Origin: Pseudomonas brassicacearum
GTDB lineage: Bacteria > Pseudomonadota > Gammaproteobacteria > Pseudomonadales > Pseudomonadaceae
Direction of reading: 5' to 3'
DNA: 64,000 nt
NCBI RefSeq assembly: GCF_003732265.1
Contig: NZ_MOBK01000006.1
Location: forward strand, 1,298,247-1,362,246
Positions 56,597 to 64,000 of the stretch are shown here, in pieces. The position numbers were made by a program, and so were the translations under genes. The stretch's first letter is position 1. Each line of letters opens with the position of its first letter. The notes below the pieces were generated by a model. That model ran no database searches. It was not told the origin of the DNA and worked only from the letters and a program-made list of their open reading frames with translations.

Positions 56597-56740
56597 TGTG
56601 GGAGCGAGTCTGCTCGCGAATGCGGTATATCAGGCGATATACATTTTGAATGTGACGGCCCTTTCGCGAGCAGGCTCGCTCCCACAGGGGAATTGTGAAC
56701 GCCGCAAATCCAATGTGGGAGCGAGCCTGCTCGCGATGGG
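56597..56740. repeat. Three REP units in alternating orientation
   Basis: Units at about 56597-56618 (GTGGGAGCGAGTCTGCTCGC), 56665-56685 (CGCGAGCAGGCTCGCTCCCAC) and 56714-56736 (GTGGGAGCGAGCCTGCTCGC). They occupy the space between the convergent diguanylate cyclase and oxaloacetate decarboxylase-like genes. Confidence 0.82.
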
Positions 56741-56776
56741 GTCATACCAGGCAATACAGCTAAGCCGCCCGAACCA

Positions 56777-57646
56777 TCACTCCTTCACACGCATGAACTC
56801 TTCCGCCCAACGAATGTAATCCTCGGGCTGTGTATACGTATGCGTCAGCTCAGTAGCGCTCAAGTCGGACGCCTGGGTAAAGATCTGCCGCTGCTCGCGC
56901 AAGCTGTCGTACGTGGCCTTGATCGCCGCAAAGTAAGCGCCATGCCCATCAATGGTCACCCGCACGCCCAGTTCGGCCAGGCGTTTGTCGTCGCGCAGCG
57001 CCGGGTTGCCGTAGGTGACCAGCATCAGCGGCACGCTCAAGTGTTCGGCGATTTTTTCCAGTTGATCGAAGTCTTGCACGCCCACCATGCAGATCCCGTC
57101 CGCCCCGGCGGCTTGGTACTGCTGGGTGCGGCTGATGATTTCCTGGATGGGCAGGATGCCGGCGTTGGTGCGGGCGATGATCGCCATTTCCGAATCAACC
57201 CGGGCTTCCAGGGCGGCGCGGATCTTGCCGACGCCTTCCGCGACCCCGATCAGGTCGGTGGATTTACGGCCGAATTGCGCCGGCAGCAAGGTGTCTTCGA
57301 TGGTCAGCGCGGCGATGCCGGCGCGTTCGAGTTCGACGATGGTGCGCATCACATTGAGCGCGTTGCCGTAGCCATGGTCGGCGTCGGCGATGACCGGCAA
57401 TTGCGCCACTCGGCCAATGCGCGTGGCCTGTTCGGCGAACTCGCTGAGGGTGATCAACGCAAAGTCGGGGGCGCCCAGCACCTGCAACGATGCGACGGAG
57501 CCGCCCAGAATCCCCACTTCAAAACCCAGGTCAGCGGCAATGCGGGCCGACATCGGGTCGAAGACCGAAGCCGTGTGGTAGCAGGTGTTGGAAGCGAACA
57601 GTTCGCGAAAGTTACGGCGCAAATCTTGATGGGAAAGCCTGGACAT
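56777..57646 (-). CDS. Oxaloacetate decarboxylase (isocitrate lyase/PEP mutase family)
   Basis: A 289-aa TIM-barrel enzyme of the PA4872 type: TASVFDPMSARIAADLGFEVGILGG, ADADHGYGNALNVMRT (Mg-binding D-x-D), IEDTLLPAQFG and RTNAGI. Members decarboxylate oxaloacetate to pyruvate. It lacks the KKCGH loop of true isocitrate lyases; the matching place reads TLLPAQFGR. ATG 57646 gives the standard length, and the upstream ATG at 57697 is rejected. Confidence 0.85.
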   Translation of the reverse strand: MSRLSHQDLRRNFRELFASNTCYHTASVFDPMSARIAADLGFEVGILGGSVASLQVLGAPDFALITLSEFAEQATRIGRVAQLPVIADADHGYGNALNVMRTIVELERAGIAALTIEDTLLPAQFGRKSTDLIGVAEGVGKIRAALEARVDSEMAIIARTNAGILPIQEIISRTQQYQAAGADGICMVGVQDFDQLEKIAEHLSVPLMLVTYGNPALRDDKRLAELGVRVTIDGHGAYFAAIKATYDSLREQRQIFTQASDLSATELTHTYTQPEDYIRWAEEFMRVKE

Positions 57647-57784
57647 ACGAGTTCCACCACTGCAATGGGAATGGAAGGGCTTGAGCAAAAGTGTCAACGC
57701 CGAAGGAACAAAAGGCTATCACGGGGGCGGGGGGCAAATGATGACGAATTTACAGGGATGCCGGTTTTTTCGTCGGTGCGTTCA

Positions 57785-57816
57785 GAAAAAGGCTGCAGAC
57801 CTGATCGGTCTGCAGC
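57785..57816 (-). terminator. Rho-independent terminator of the peptide operon
   Basis: GCTGCAGACC (57792-57801) and GGTCTGCAGC (57807-57816) make a perfect 10-bp stem with a 5-base loop. On the minus strand it is followed by CTTTTTC. It lies 27 bp after the stop of the 58-aa gene. Confidence 0.85.
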
Positions 57817-57842
57817 TTGCGGCATGTTTAACGGTGGCGCTT

Positions 57843-58019
57843 TCAGCCGTTAGCCGTCACGTTCCAGATTTGCTTGATTTCATGGATGTTACCCACGTTA
57901 TAGCGAAGCACGAATTCGCCACACGGGGATTGCTTGGTAGTCTCGACGGGAGTGTTGATCACGTTGGTACCTGCACGCAGCAGCGGGGTTTCATTCCAGT
58001 TGTTCGTTGGCTTGTTCAT
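57843..58019 (-). CDS. 58-aa peptide at the end of a three-gene operon
   Basis: A short frame with AAGGAAG before ATG 58019; the ATG overlaps the stop of the upstream gene (ATGA), so translation is coupled. The product starts MNKPTNNWNETPLLRAGTN, contains a single Cys (QSPCGEFVLRYNVG) and ends IWNVTANG. It has no signal peptide and no hydrophobic helix, and is rich in Asn and Thr. The layout (enzyme-like genes, then a small peptide, then a strong terminator) would suit a modified peptide precursor or a small regulatory subunit. Function unknown. Confidence 0.65.
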   Translation of the reverse strand: MNKPTNNWNETPLLRAGTNVINTPVETTKQSPCGEFVLRYNVGNIHEIKQIWNVTANG

Positions 58020-58696
58020 GTTTTCTTCCTTTGGTTTTTATCGGGTAGCGAATGACTACCACTATTAAGCAGTGCCAGCGTTTTTTCAAAGAACGCTGTT
58101 TCCTGCGTAGCAATACCGGGATAAGTCGGTATGTAGTTTTCGTCGAAGCACCACGCTTCTTCGTTTTTAACCGATCGTTGAGGATGGATCAGTAAACTCA
58201 ACGAAGCGGACATTGTTTTCGGGGGGAGCTGCTTGTGTATTTCCTGTAGTGGAAGCATGTGCAGGACCTCGCCGGGTGCGAGTTTAAGTACTCGCTCTTC
58301 GCCGAGTATCGGTCTTGCATTCACGCGAATCGGTGTGTCATCAAGTATTTTTCGGGTCACAGTTATATAACCGTCGCCGCTGTAACCCATGGCATAGATT
58401 TCAAAGTCGTGGGTGTGGTTCAAATCGTAGATGAACGTTTCACTTTCGTCTTGAGAAGAGACCGGTGACCAAAAACCCAAACGAACAGTAAACAGGTCGT
58501 TGTAATACAGAACAAAAGCGTAAGCGCTATAGATACTGTTGCGTGTGCTGAAACCTTCTTGCTGAATAATGTTGTAAAGGTGCTCGCTCAGCAAGGTACG
58601 GTTGGTACTCAGTTGACGTAAGTCTTCTATTATTTGTGGCTTGTCACGCTCTAGATCGTAAGTCGCCATTCGCTCAACAAATGTATTCAGCTTCAT
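58016..58696 (-). CDS. Cupin-like protein, possible dioxygenase
   Basis: A 226-aa cytoplasmic protein. After a helical N-terminal part (1-65) comes a beta-rich section with a cupin signature: DLNHTHDFEIYAMGYSGDG (His94, His96, Glu99) and, about 40 residues on, LKLAPGEVLHML (P-x-G-x2-H, His146). These match cupin motifs 1 and 2 and would hold a metal ion. It overlaps both neighbours by 4 bp. The substrate is unknown; modification of the downstream peptide is a guess from context. Confidence 0.55.
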   Translation of the reverse strand: MKLNTFVERMATYDLERDKPQIIEDLRQLSTNRTLLSEHLYNIIQQEGFSTRNSIYSAYAFVLYYNDLFTVRLGFWSPVSSQDESETFIYDLNHTHDFEIYAMGYSGDGYITVTRKILDDTPIRVNARPILGEERVLKLAPGEVLHMLPLQEIHKQLPPKTMSASLSLLIHPQRSVKNEEAWCFDENYIPTYPGIATQETAFFEKTLALLNSGSHSLPDKNQRKKT

Positions 58697-59469
58697 GCCG
58701 CTTCACTCTGTTGTTCGAGTAAAACATTCAGGCGACTGTTTTGCAGGTTTCTCAACAGTGGTACGAAATGCAGTGCGGCTTGCGGATCGATTTTATGAAT
58801 GACCTGAAATGCCTTCCACGCGACGGCGGGGTGGTAGTGATAAATCAATTCTTCGGCCACTTTGCCAGCCCCTGGATCCTGCGCCGCTTCAAGTAATTCA
58901 AGGCTCACGAGGTAGCGTGCGGCGCTATCGTCATGGGGAAACCAGGCTATTTTGTGTCGAGAGGCACGATCAAATACCCCGATATCTGCACTTTTATCTG
59001 GCAGGTTGATACTGCCAATGAATGTCGCGTGCCCTTCGCCCGTGGGGTTGCTGTCGAACAGGACCTTCGTGCCGTCGATGAATAACGGGTTGTTGGCGTC
59101 GACAATGACCTGCTTTCCAAGTATCAGATTGTTGGCTTCTACTCCATAGAGCTGGACAGGAAATGACTGGTCGTTGATGGCAAACAAAACGCGGTTGCCT
59201 GGAACGGTGTACAGCTGCGGTGACGGCGGTGCGCGATCAGGTACTTTGAGACTGATGTTTCCACTGTCGTTGCAGTACAGTGTCAATGTTCCGGTGAGGG
59301 TGTTTGTTGACTTCATGATCGTCGCGCTTTTAGATGTTTCATGAGGGTGTTCAGGCGTGTTATGCAGCACGCTGGCTAACTTATGAATTTCAGCGGATGT
59401 GTCCAGTATTTTTAAAGTGGTTATCAGTTCGTAGGGTGATAAGGTTGCGTTTAAAAGCGTCTTGATCAT
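58693..59469 (-). CDS. Unknown protein, first gene of the cupin/peptide operon
   Basis: A 258-aa cytoplasmic protein I do not recognise. The N-terminal 50 residues are helical. The middle is beta-rich (GTLTLYCNDSGNISLKVPDR, TVPGNRVLFAINDQSFPVQL), and the end is helical, like a HEAT-type tail (VSLELLEAAQDPGAGKVAEE, FQVIHKIDPQAALHFVPLL). ATG 59469 is chosen because the longer frame upstream has a basic, unlikely leader. Its stop overlaps the cupin-like gene start, so all three genes are coupled. Confidence 0.55.
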   Translation of the reverse strand: MIKTLLNATLSPYELITTLKILDTSAEIHKLASVLHNTPEHPHETSKSATIMKSTNTLTGTLTLYCNDSGNISLKVPDRAPPSPQLYTVPGNRVLFAINDQSFPVQLYGVEANNLILGKQVIVDANNPLFIDGTKVLFDSNPTGEGHATFIGSINLPDKSADIGVFDRASRHKIAWFPHDDSAARYLVSLELLEAAQDPGAGKVAEELIYHYHPAVAWKAFQVIHKIDPQAALHFVPLLRNLQNSRLNVLLEQQSEAA

Positions 59470-59740
59470 GAAGTATTCTGCTTCGGTTTTTTTTGGGTTG
59501 GGGCGATCAGCTGGTTTGAGGTTGCGCGAAATGCCGGGGCGTAAGATCAATTGTCTATCGGGCGTTGCGGGGGTGCGTTTAATGTGGCCGGTTTGAGTTT
59601 TTAGTATGGGGAGGACGACCACTAAAGGCAATTTAGTAGATGTTAGTTGATGTTGTCAGTTGTTAATGGATGTTTATGGTGGGTTGATCCGCTATGGCGG
59701 ATTTTGGTTTACATTGATTATTAAAACCGTGGCGACACTG

Positions 59741-60775
59741 TTACGCAGCCACAGCCTGCTGCTGTTGCCTCAACAAAGGCACCGCACGCACCGAATTGCC
59801 GGGTTGCAGTTGCAGGCGTTTGGCGGTGAGGCGGTCGACCACCAGACTGTTGCCGACCATTCGCGCCTTGGCCACGGTAATGCGGCAGTTTTCCAGTCGG
59901 CGGTTGTGGATCAGCCACACCGGGGCCTGTTCGTCGGGTGTGCCAATCGCCAGTACCAGCGCCTGACTGTCGCGCACGGTGCGGATTTTCGACACCGGCG
60001 CTTCAATCACCGGCCCCGCGTCGAAAATGTCGATGTAACCCTGGTGGGCAAAACCTTCGGCATTGAGGATTTTCATCGCCGGTTCTGTGTTCGGGTGCGC
60101 TTTGCCGATCACCGCCTGGGCCTGCTCAGTCAACAGGCAGGTGTAGAGCGGTTGGCGCGGCATCAGTTCGGCGATGAACGATTTGTTGCCCAGCCCCGAC
60201 AGGTGGTCGGCGTGGCTGAATTCCATTTTGAAGAAGTGCCGACCCAGGCTGTCCCAGAACGGTGAGCAGCCGTGTTCGTCGGCGCTGCCACGCAGTTCAG
60301 CGATGAGCTTGTCGCCGAACAATTGCGGGAATTCGGCGACGAACAGCAGGCGTCCCAATGACAATAACCGGCCGTTCGTACCCTGGCGTTGATCGTGGCG
60401 CAGGAACAGCGAGCATAGCTCCGATTGGCCGGTCATTTCGTTGTTCAGGAACAAGGTCGGTATTTGCCGCGCAATCCCCAGGTCCGGCGAAGCGCTGACA
60501 GTCAGCCCAACCCGATAGTTGTACCAGGGTTCACGCAAGCCCACGGCGCCAGCCATTGCACTGACGCCGACCACTTGCTGATCGTCATCTTCCAGCACAA
60601 ACAGGTAATCGGCATCCGCACGCTCCACCTGTTCGGCGAATGTCCGTTGGGCCCAGCGCACCCGGTGCGCCAGGCGATCCTCGTTGGCCGGCAGGGTGGT
60701 GAACCCGGGGCCGGCCTGTTGCACCAGATCCATCAAGGCGGGCAGGTCGCTGACGCGAACCGGGCGGACAATCAT
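59741..60775 (-). CDS. aruG: Arginine/ornithine N-succinyltransferase-like subunit (AruG/AstA family)
   Basis: A 344-aa GNAT-related protein: MIVRPVRVSDLPALMDLVQQ, GFTTLPANEDRL, LLFVAEFPQLFGDKLIAELRG, GCSPFWDSLGRHFFKMEFSHA, FIAELMPRQPLYTCLL and YIDIFDAGPVIEAP. These blocks are those of AstA/AruG, which transfers succinyl from succinyl-CoA to arginine. The other aru genes (C, D, B, E) are not adjacent, so this pair with 60837 could be a second copy with a different amine substrate. Confidence 0.8.
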   Translation of the reverse strand: MIVRPVRVSDLPALMDLVQQAGPGFTTLPANEDRLAHRVRWAQRTFAEQVERADADYLFVLEDDDQQVVGVSAMAGAVGLREPWYNYRVGLTVSASPDLGIARQIPTLFLNNEMTGQSELCSLFLRHDQRQGTNGRLLSLGRLLFVAEFPQLFGDKLIAELRGSADEHGCSPFWDSLGRHFFKMEFSHADHLSGLGNKSFIAELMPRQPLYTCLLTEQAQAVIGKAHPNTEPAMKILNAEGFAHQGYIDIFDAGPVIEAPVSKIRTVRDSQALVLAIGTPDEQAPVWLIHNRRLENCRITVAKARMVGNSLVVDRLTAKRLQLQPGNSVRAVPLLRQQQQAVAA

Positions 60776-60836
60776 GATGCAGCTCCTTCTTTGCGCCAGT
60801 TCGGGCGCTGTCGTTGGGCACGCGGCCGGGTGATGC

Positions 60837-61853
60837 TCACAACGCGATCAGCCGGATCGGGCTGCCATCGGTCACGTTCAGGGCCTGGCACATCTCGGCG
60901 CTCAACCCCACCGGTTGCCCGGTTGAAACATCCAGTTCGACGACGATCGCGCGATAGCCTTCGAGTGCATCGTTGCTCACCAGGTAGCGACCGCGTGCAT
61001 CGATGGATGAGCGCAGTTGCACCGTACATGTCTGGCTTTGGGCGATGGACAGCACGTTCGAGGTGCGCGCATACAGCGTCGGCCCCCCGTCGAACAGGTC
61101 GATGTAGCTGTTGGTTTCAAAGCCTTCGCGCTCAAGAATATCGAACGCCTCCTGGCCATCCGGGTGAATCCGGCCAATGCAGTCCTGTGCCGCCTGGGGC
61201 AGCATCGGCACGTAAATCGGGTACTGCGGCATCAGTTCGGCAAGGAAGGTCCGGGTTTCCAGGCCGCACAGCCGTTCGGCCTCGGTATAAGGCAAGTCAA
61301 AAAAGTGTTTGCCCACCGCATCCCAGAACGGCGATTGCCCCTCACTGCTGCTATAACCGACGATTTCGGTGATCACCGCGCCGGCAAAGCGCTGCGGATG
61401 GGCGGCGATGAACAACAGCCGTGCCCGTGACAGCAACTCCGAAAATGCCGTGCGTACCAGCGAGCTATCGATGTGAAAGCCGCGCAGCAAGGTGTGACCG
61501 TTGAGGTCCTGGCACAGCGACAGCGCCGGCACGCCATGCTCGATGTTCAGTTCCCTGGAAGCGCTGGTGAAATGGCGATTGCGCAAGCTGTAGAACGGCT
61601 CGTTGAACCCGGCGGTGGCCAGGAGCTCCGAACACCCCACCAAGCGCTTGACCGTCAGGTCCTCCAGCACGAAGAAGTAATTTTCCGGGCCATGTGCCTC
61701 GACGTTTTTTTCGAATGAGGCGCAGGAATCGAGAATCCTCAGGCGCAGGCGTTCGGTGTCGTCCGGCAACGACGTGACGCCCACCAGGCTGTCGCGCGCC
61801 AGTTGTTGCAACTGGGGCAGGTCGGTTAACTCGACTGGGCGTAAGACCAGCAT
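60837..61853 (-). CDS. aruF: Arginine/ornithine N-succinyltransferase-like subunit (AruF/AstA family)
   Basis: A 338-aa paralog of the 59741 product: MLVLRPVELTDLPQLQQLAR, GVTSLPDDTERLRLRI, LLFIAAHPQRFAGAVITEIVG, QSPFWDAVGKHFFDLPYTEA, FLAELMPQYPIYVPMLP and YIDLFDGGPTLYA. It is 61 bp upstream of the AruG-like gene, the same order as aruF-aruG in Pseudomonas. It differs at many positions from my recollection of the operon-encoded AruF, so a diverged second copy is likely. Confidence 0.8.
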   Translation of the reverse strand: MLVLRPVELTDLPQLQQLARDSLVGVTSLPDDTERLRLRILDSCASFEKNVEAHGPENYFFVLEDLTVKRLVGCSELLATAGFNEPFYSLRNRHFTSASRELNIEHGVPALSLCQDLNGHTLLRGFHIDSSLVRTAFSELLSRARLLFIAAHPQRFAGAVITEIVGYSSSEGQSPFWDAVGKHFFDLPYTEAERLCGLETRTFLAELMPQYPIYVPMLPQAAQDCIGRIHPDGQEAFDILEREGFETNSYIDLFDGGPTLYARTSNVLSIAQSQTCTVQLRSSIDARGRYLVSNDALEGYRAIVVELDVSTGQPVGLSAEMCQALNVTDGSPIRLIAL

Positions 61854-61950
61854 GGATGAACTCCTGTATCAAAGGGTTCGGCGATGTGTTCCGAACCTGA
61901 CTATCACTGTCGGTTTCCACGCGTTAAAGCAGCGATCACCTGATTTGTTG

Positions 61951-62238
61951 TCAGACGTCGCCCTTTTTATATTCAACCGTTGCTTGGCTCGGACAGCACC
62001 ACCGTACGGGGCCGGTTTTGTTGAGCAAAAAGAAATAGACCAGTCCCAAGGCTATGGCGCGGGGAGGGCGCGTAAACAGACGGGGCCAGCGCAGATGGAC
62101 TTGTTGCAGGTGGGTACGTGGTTGCAAGAGGGCGAGCCCGTTACGCCGGTACGGGGCCAGCAAGGCGCGTGTGACCTTGCGTTCCGACGACGTCAGCTCC
62201 AGGCCGGCGTCGGTGATCAGGTCTCTGAAGGTGGGCAT
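61951..62238 (-). pseudogene. Truncated RpiR/MurR-like regulator N terminus
   Basis: The first 35 residues (MPTFRDLITDAGLELTSSER then KVTRALLAPYRRNGL) follow the N-terminal HTH_6 pattern of RpiR regulators (L-T-P-S-E-R-K-V-A-R-x-L-L-A-x-Y-P). After that the frame degenerates into basic, Trp/Arg-rich sequence with no DNA-recognition helix or SIS domain. It looks like a remnant left by deletion, next to the diverged aruFG-like pair. A real 95-aa protein cannot be excluded. Confidence 0.4.
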
Positions 62239-62578
62239 CCGGGCTCCTGCTGGATGGCGGTGTCGGTTTCATTTCAAAAATTGCGAAAGCAGTATTTATG
62301 TAGCCGAGCCTACAAGTCTAGTGAATTCTTTCACGCCTTTTTTGAGCCCGAAAACGGGGCGTAAACCGCGTGCTAAAGGAGCTACATGGAATTCGACAGC
62401 ACTTGTAGGCAATCGCCAGAATCCGTGTCGGAGATTGCCGATTACACGGCCTTATCAGGCGGGCAAGCGCTGTGGGCTGGTTGAAACGAAACGCCCTGAA
62501 TCAGGCTTCTTGCGGCACAATCAGGCGAATATCGTCGGCGCGTTGCCGATATCCGTTTCATCGACAGGGTGTTCATCC
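62239..62578. other. Gene-free stretch before the phosphatase/cobF pair
   Basis: No convincing gene. The stretch has one 9-bp inverted repeat, GCCTACAAG near 62308-62316 and CTTGTAGGC near 62402-62410, about 85 bp apart. I looked for a cobalamin riboswitch because cobF follows but saw no B12-box-like core. Confidence 0.4.
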
Positions 62579-63151
62579 GTGCAAACAACCCGTTTGACCT
62601 TGATCTGTCACGCTCGAACCGTCGCACAGAAATTGGCGCGTTTTCCTACGAATGAACCGTTGGAAATGGACTGGCAATCGGCGAAGGGTTCGCGTCGTCA
62701 TTCATTCAAAGGGACGCCGCGTTTGCTCTGCGGTCCGGAATTGCGCACCCGGCAAACGGCCGCATTGTTTGGCGATGAGGTTGAAGTGATCGCCGCATTG
62801 AGCGATTGCAACGTCGGACAGTGGCAGGGCGTGCGCGTTGATGACCTGCAAACGTCACAACCCGAGGCGCTCCAGGCCTGGCTCGATGACCCTGGCTCTG
62901 CCCCGCATGGCGGGGAGTCTGTGGCACAACTGGGTCAGCGTGTCGCGCAGTGGCTGCACACCCTTGAGGCAACACCGGGGCACGTTGTTGCGATCACCCA
63001 TCCGTTTGTCATACGCGCCGCGCTAACCCACGTATTACAGGGGGCAGCGTTCAACCAGATCGACGTTGAACCGTTGTCAGCCATTGAGTTGCGGTTCACC
63101 GGCTGCTGGCGCCTGCGCTTGCTCGGCACTGATGCCCAAGGGGTGCTGTGA
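62579..63151 (+). CDS. Histidine phosphatase family protein with atypical catalytic motif
   Basis: A 190-aa phosphoglycerate-mutase-fold protein next to cobF. The N-terminal motif, usually R-H-G-x-T, reads LICHARTVAQKL, keeping the His but replacing Arg by Cys and Gly by Ala. The second His is kept in VVAITHPFVIRAAL, and the Glu/Asp region is GVRVDDL. GTG 62579 gives the sensible start (VQTTRLTLI); the open frame before it is noncoding in character. It overlaps cobF (TGATGA). It may be a corrinoid-pathway phosphatase of the CobC kind. Confidence 0.72.
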   Translation: MQTTRLTLICHARTVAQKLARFPTNEPLEMDWQSAKGSRRHSFKGTPRLLCGPELRTRQTAALFGDEVEVIAALSDCNVGQWQGVRVDDLQTSQPEALQAWLDDPGSAPHGGESVAQLGQRVAQWLHTLEATPGHVVAITHPFVIRAALTHVLQGAAFNQIDVEPLSAIELRFTGCWRLRLLGTDAQGVL

Positions 63152-63906
63152 TGAGAAAACTGTTGGTCATCGGCATCGGTGCCGGCAACCCCGACTACAT
63201 CACCATGCAGGCCGTGAAGGCGCTGAACCTCGTCGATGTATTTTTCCTGATGGACAAGGGCCAGGACAAAGATTCACTGATCAACCTGCGCCGCGACATC
63301 TGCGAACGCTACATCACCGATCACGACTATCGCTTCGTCGAAGCCCACAGCCCCGAGCGTGAGCGCGGTGAGGTGGACTACACGACCAGTGTCGAAGACC
63401 TCAACCTTGCCAAGCAATTGACCTTCGAGCGGCTGATCAACGAGGAAATGACTGACGAGCAGTGCGCCGGTTTCCTGGTGTGGGGCGATCCGGCGTTGTA
63501 CGACAGCACGATCCGGATTTTGCAGGCGATCCTGGCGACGGGGCGCTGTGAGTTCGAGTTTGAGGTGATCCCCGGTATCACCAGCGTCCAGGCATTGGCG
63601 GCGCGCCATAAAGTGCCGCTCAACCGCATCGGTCGCTCGATTGAAATCACCACCGGGCGCCGGTTGGCGGCGGGGCAGGTGAGTGAGGCGGACAGTGTGG
63701 TGGTGATGCTGGATGCTCAGGATGCCTACCGTCAGGTGGCCGATCCGCAGACCGAGATTTACTGGGGGGCTTATTTGGGGACGCCGGATGAGATTTTGAT
63801 CAGCGGCAAGCTTGAAGAGGTGGCGGATGAGATTGAGCGGGTGCGCAAGGCGGCTCGGGTGGCGAACGGGTGGATTATGGATACCTATTTGCTGCGTAAG
63901 CCTTGA
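63151..63906 (+). CDS. cobF: Precorrin-6A synthase (deacetylating), CobF
   Basis: A 251-aa SAM-dependent tetrapyrrole methylase of the aerobic cobalamin pathway, methylating C1 of precorrin-5 with loss of acetate. Markers: LLVIGIGAGNPDYITMQAVKAL at the N terminus, VFFLMDKGQDKDSL, FLVWGDPALYDSTIRIL, and the SAM-site region IPGITSVQALAARHKVPLNR. ATG 63151 overlaps the phosphatase stop; AAGGGG lies upstream. A GTG one codon earlier is possible. Confidence 0.92.
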   Translation: MRKLLVIGIGAGNPDYITMQAVKALNLVDVFFLMDKGQDKDSLINLRRDICERYITDHDYRFVEAHSPERERGEVDYTTSVEDLNLAKQLTFERLINEEMTDEQCAGFLVWGDPALYDSTIRILQAILATGRCEFEFEVIPGITSVQALAARHKVPLNRIGRSIEITTGRRLAAGQVSEADSVVVMLDAQDAYRQVADPQTEIYWGAYLGTPDEILISGKLEEVADEIERVRKAARVANGWIMDTYLLRKP

Positions 63907-64000
63907 TGTCGGCGGTGGTCAGACCGACGCCTTCGCGGGGGGTGTCAGAAATTTTGTGTTCGGGCATAACATGAGTAAGAGGTGCATGTATGCCAACCAA

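Noticed and set aside
62239..62578. Cobalamin riboswitch before the phosphatase/cobF pair
   Set aside because: Only one distant 9-bp inverted repeat was found; no B12-box-like core or terminator/anti-terminator arrangement.
63971..64000. Start of another gene at the right edge (ATG 63990 with AAGAGG upstream)
   Set aside because: Only about ten bases of possible coding sequence are present, too little to support a gene.

Overview
The window looks like chromosomal DNA from a Pseudomonas of the P. fluorescens group. This rests on GC-rich coding with typical Pseudomonas codon use, many Pseudomonas-type REP palindromes (a core resembling GTGGGAGCGAGCCTGCTCGC), a DUF6124 gene, an orphan type VI secretion hcp/vgrG/rhs locus, aruFG-like and cobF genes, and a manganese-oxidation (Mnx/McoA-like) locus. 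No rRNA, tRNA, CRISPR array, insertion sequence or prophage was seen. This is a reading by eye; no database search was run.

Layout. (1) 1-8929: a metal-oxidation and regulation block. Two paralogous membrane histidine kinases (mnxS1-like, mnxS2-like) flank a 935-aa multicopper oxidase (mcoA-like) and a SCO1/cytochrome c fusion; an NtrC-type regulator (mnxR-like) follows. I find three good sigma-54 -24/-12 elements: before the oxidase, before the second kinase, and before a leftward exported-protein gene cut by the window edge. They suggest a closed RpoN/MnxR regulon. (2) 8933-12000: a small secreted protein, a methyltransferase, a HigBA/RelE-like toxin-antitoxin pair with an 18-bp palindromic operator, and a YghU-like glutathione transferase. 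(3) 12268-31095: a leftward Wzy-dependent exopolysaccharide operon of 17 genes, most of them overlapping or abutting: Ugd, epimerase, priming sugar transferase, tyrosine-kinase-like ATPase, Wza, Wzz, three glycosyltransferases, Wzy, Wzx, two deacetylases, a glycoside-hydrolase-like protein and three acyltransferase-like proteins. A divergent sulfatase-fold membrane protein follows (31484-33181). (4) 33372-38731: an AttEFGH-like ABC exporter with a CrtC/AttH lipoprotein, then small proteins.

(5) 39052-50146: small Pseudomonas genes, then a T6SS effector island read leftward: hcp, vgrG, DUF4123 chaperone, a 1566-aa Rhs protein, its immunity gene, and a trail of displaced toxin/immunity remnants separated by copies of a palindromic element. 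The current Rhs toxin tip looks like a compact methyltransferase-fold domain. Upstream of hcp are a near-consensus sigma-54 element and three 18-bp dyads (TGCGCAA...TTGCGCA).

(6) 50563-57646: metabolic genes (DJ-1/PfpI, HglS-like 2-oxoadipate dioxygenase, alpha/beta hydrolase, Baeyer-Villiger-type monooxygenase, MASE2-GGDEF diguanylate cyclase, oxaloacetate decarboxylase-like enzyme). (7) 57785-59469: an unrecognised three-gene operon ending in a 58-aa peptide and a strong terminator; the middle gene looks like a cupin. (8) 59741-63906: an aruG/aruF-like pair apart from the rest of the aru operon, a truncated RpiR-like regulator fragment, an atypical histidine phosphatase and cobF.

The most promising undescribed items are the Rhs tip with its cassette archive and repeat element, the hcp upstream dyads, the cupin/peptide operon, and the G-run array beside the Mnx promoters.
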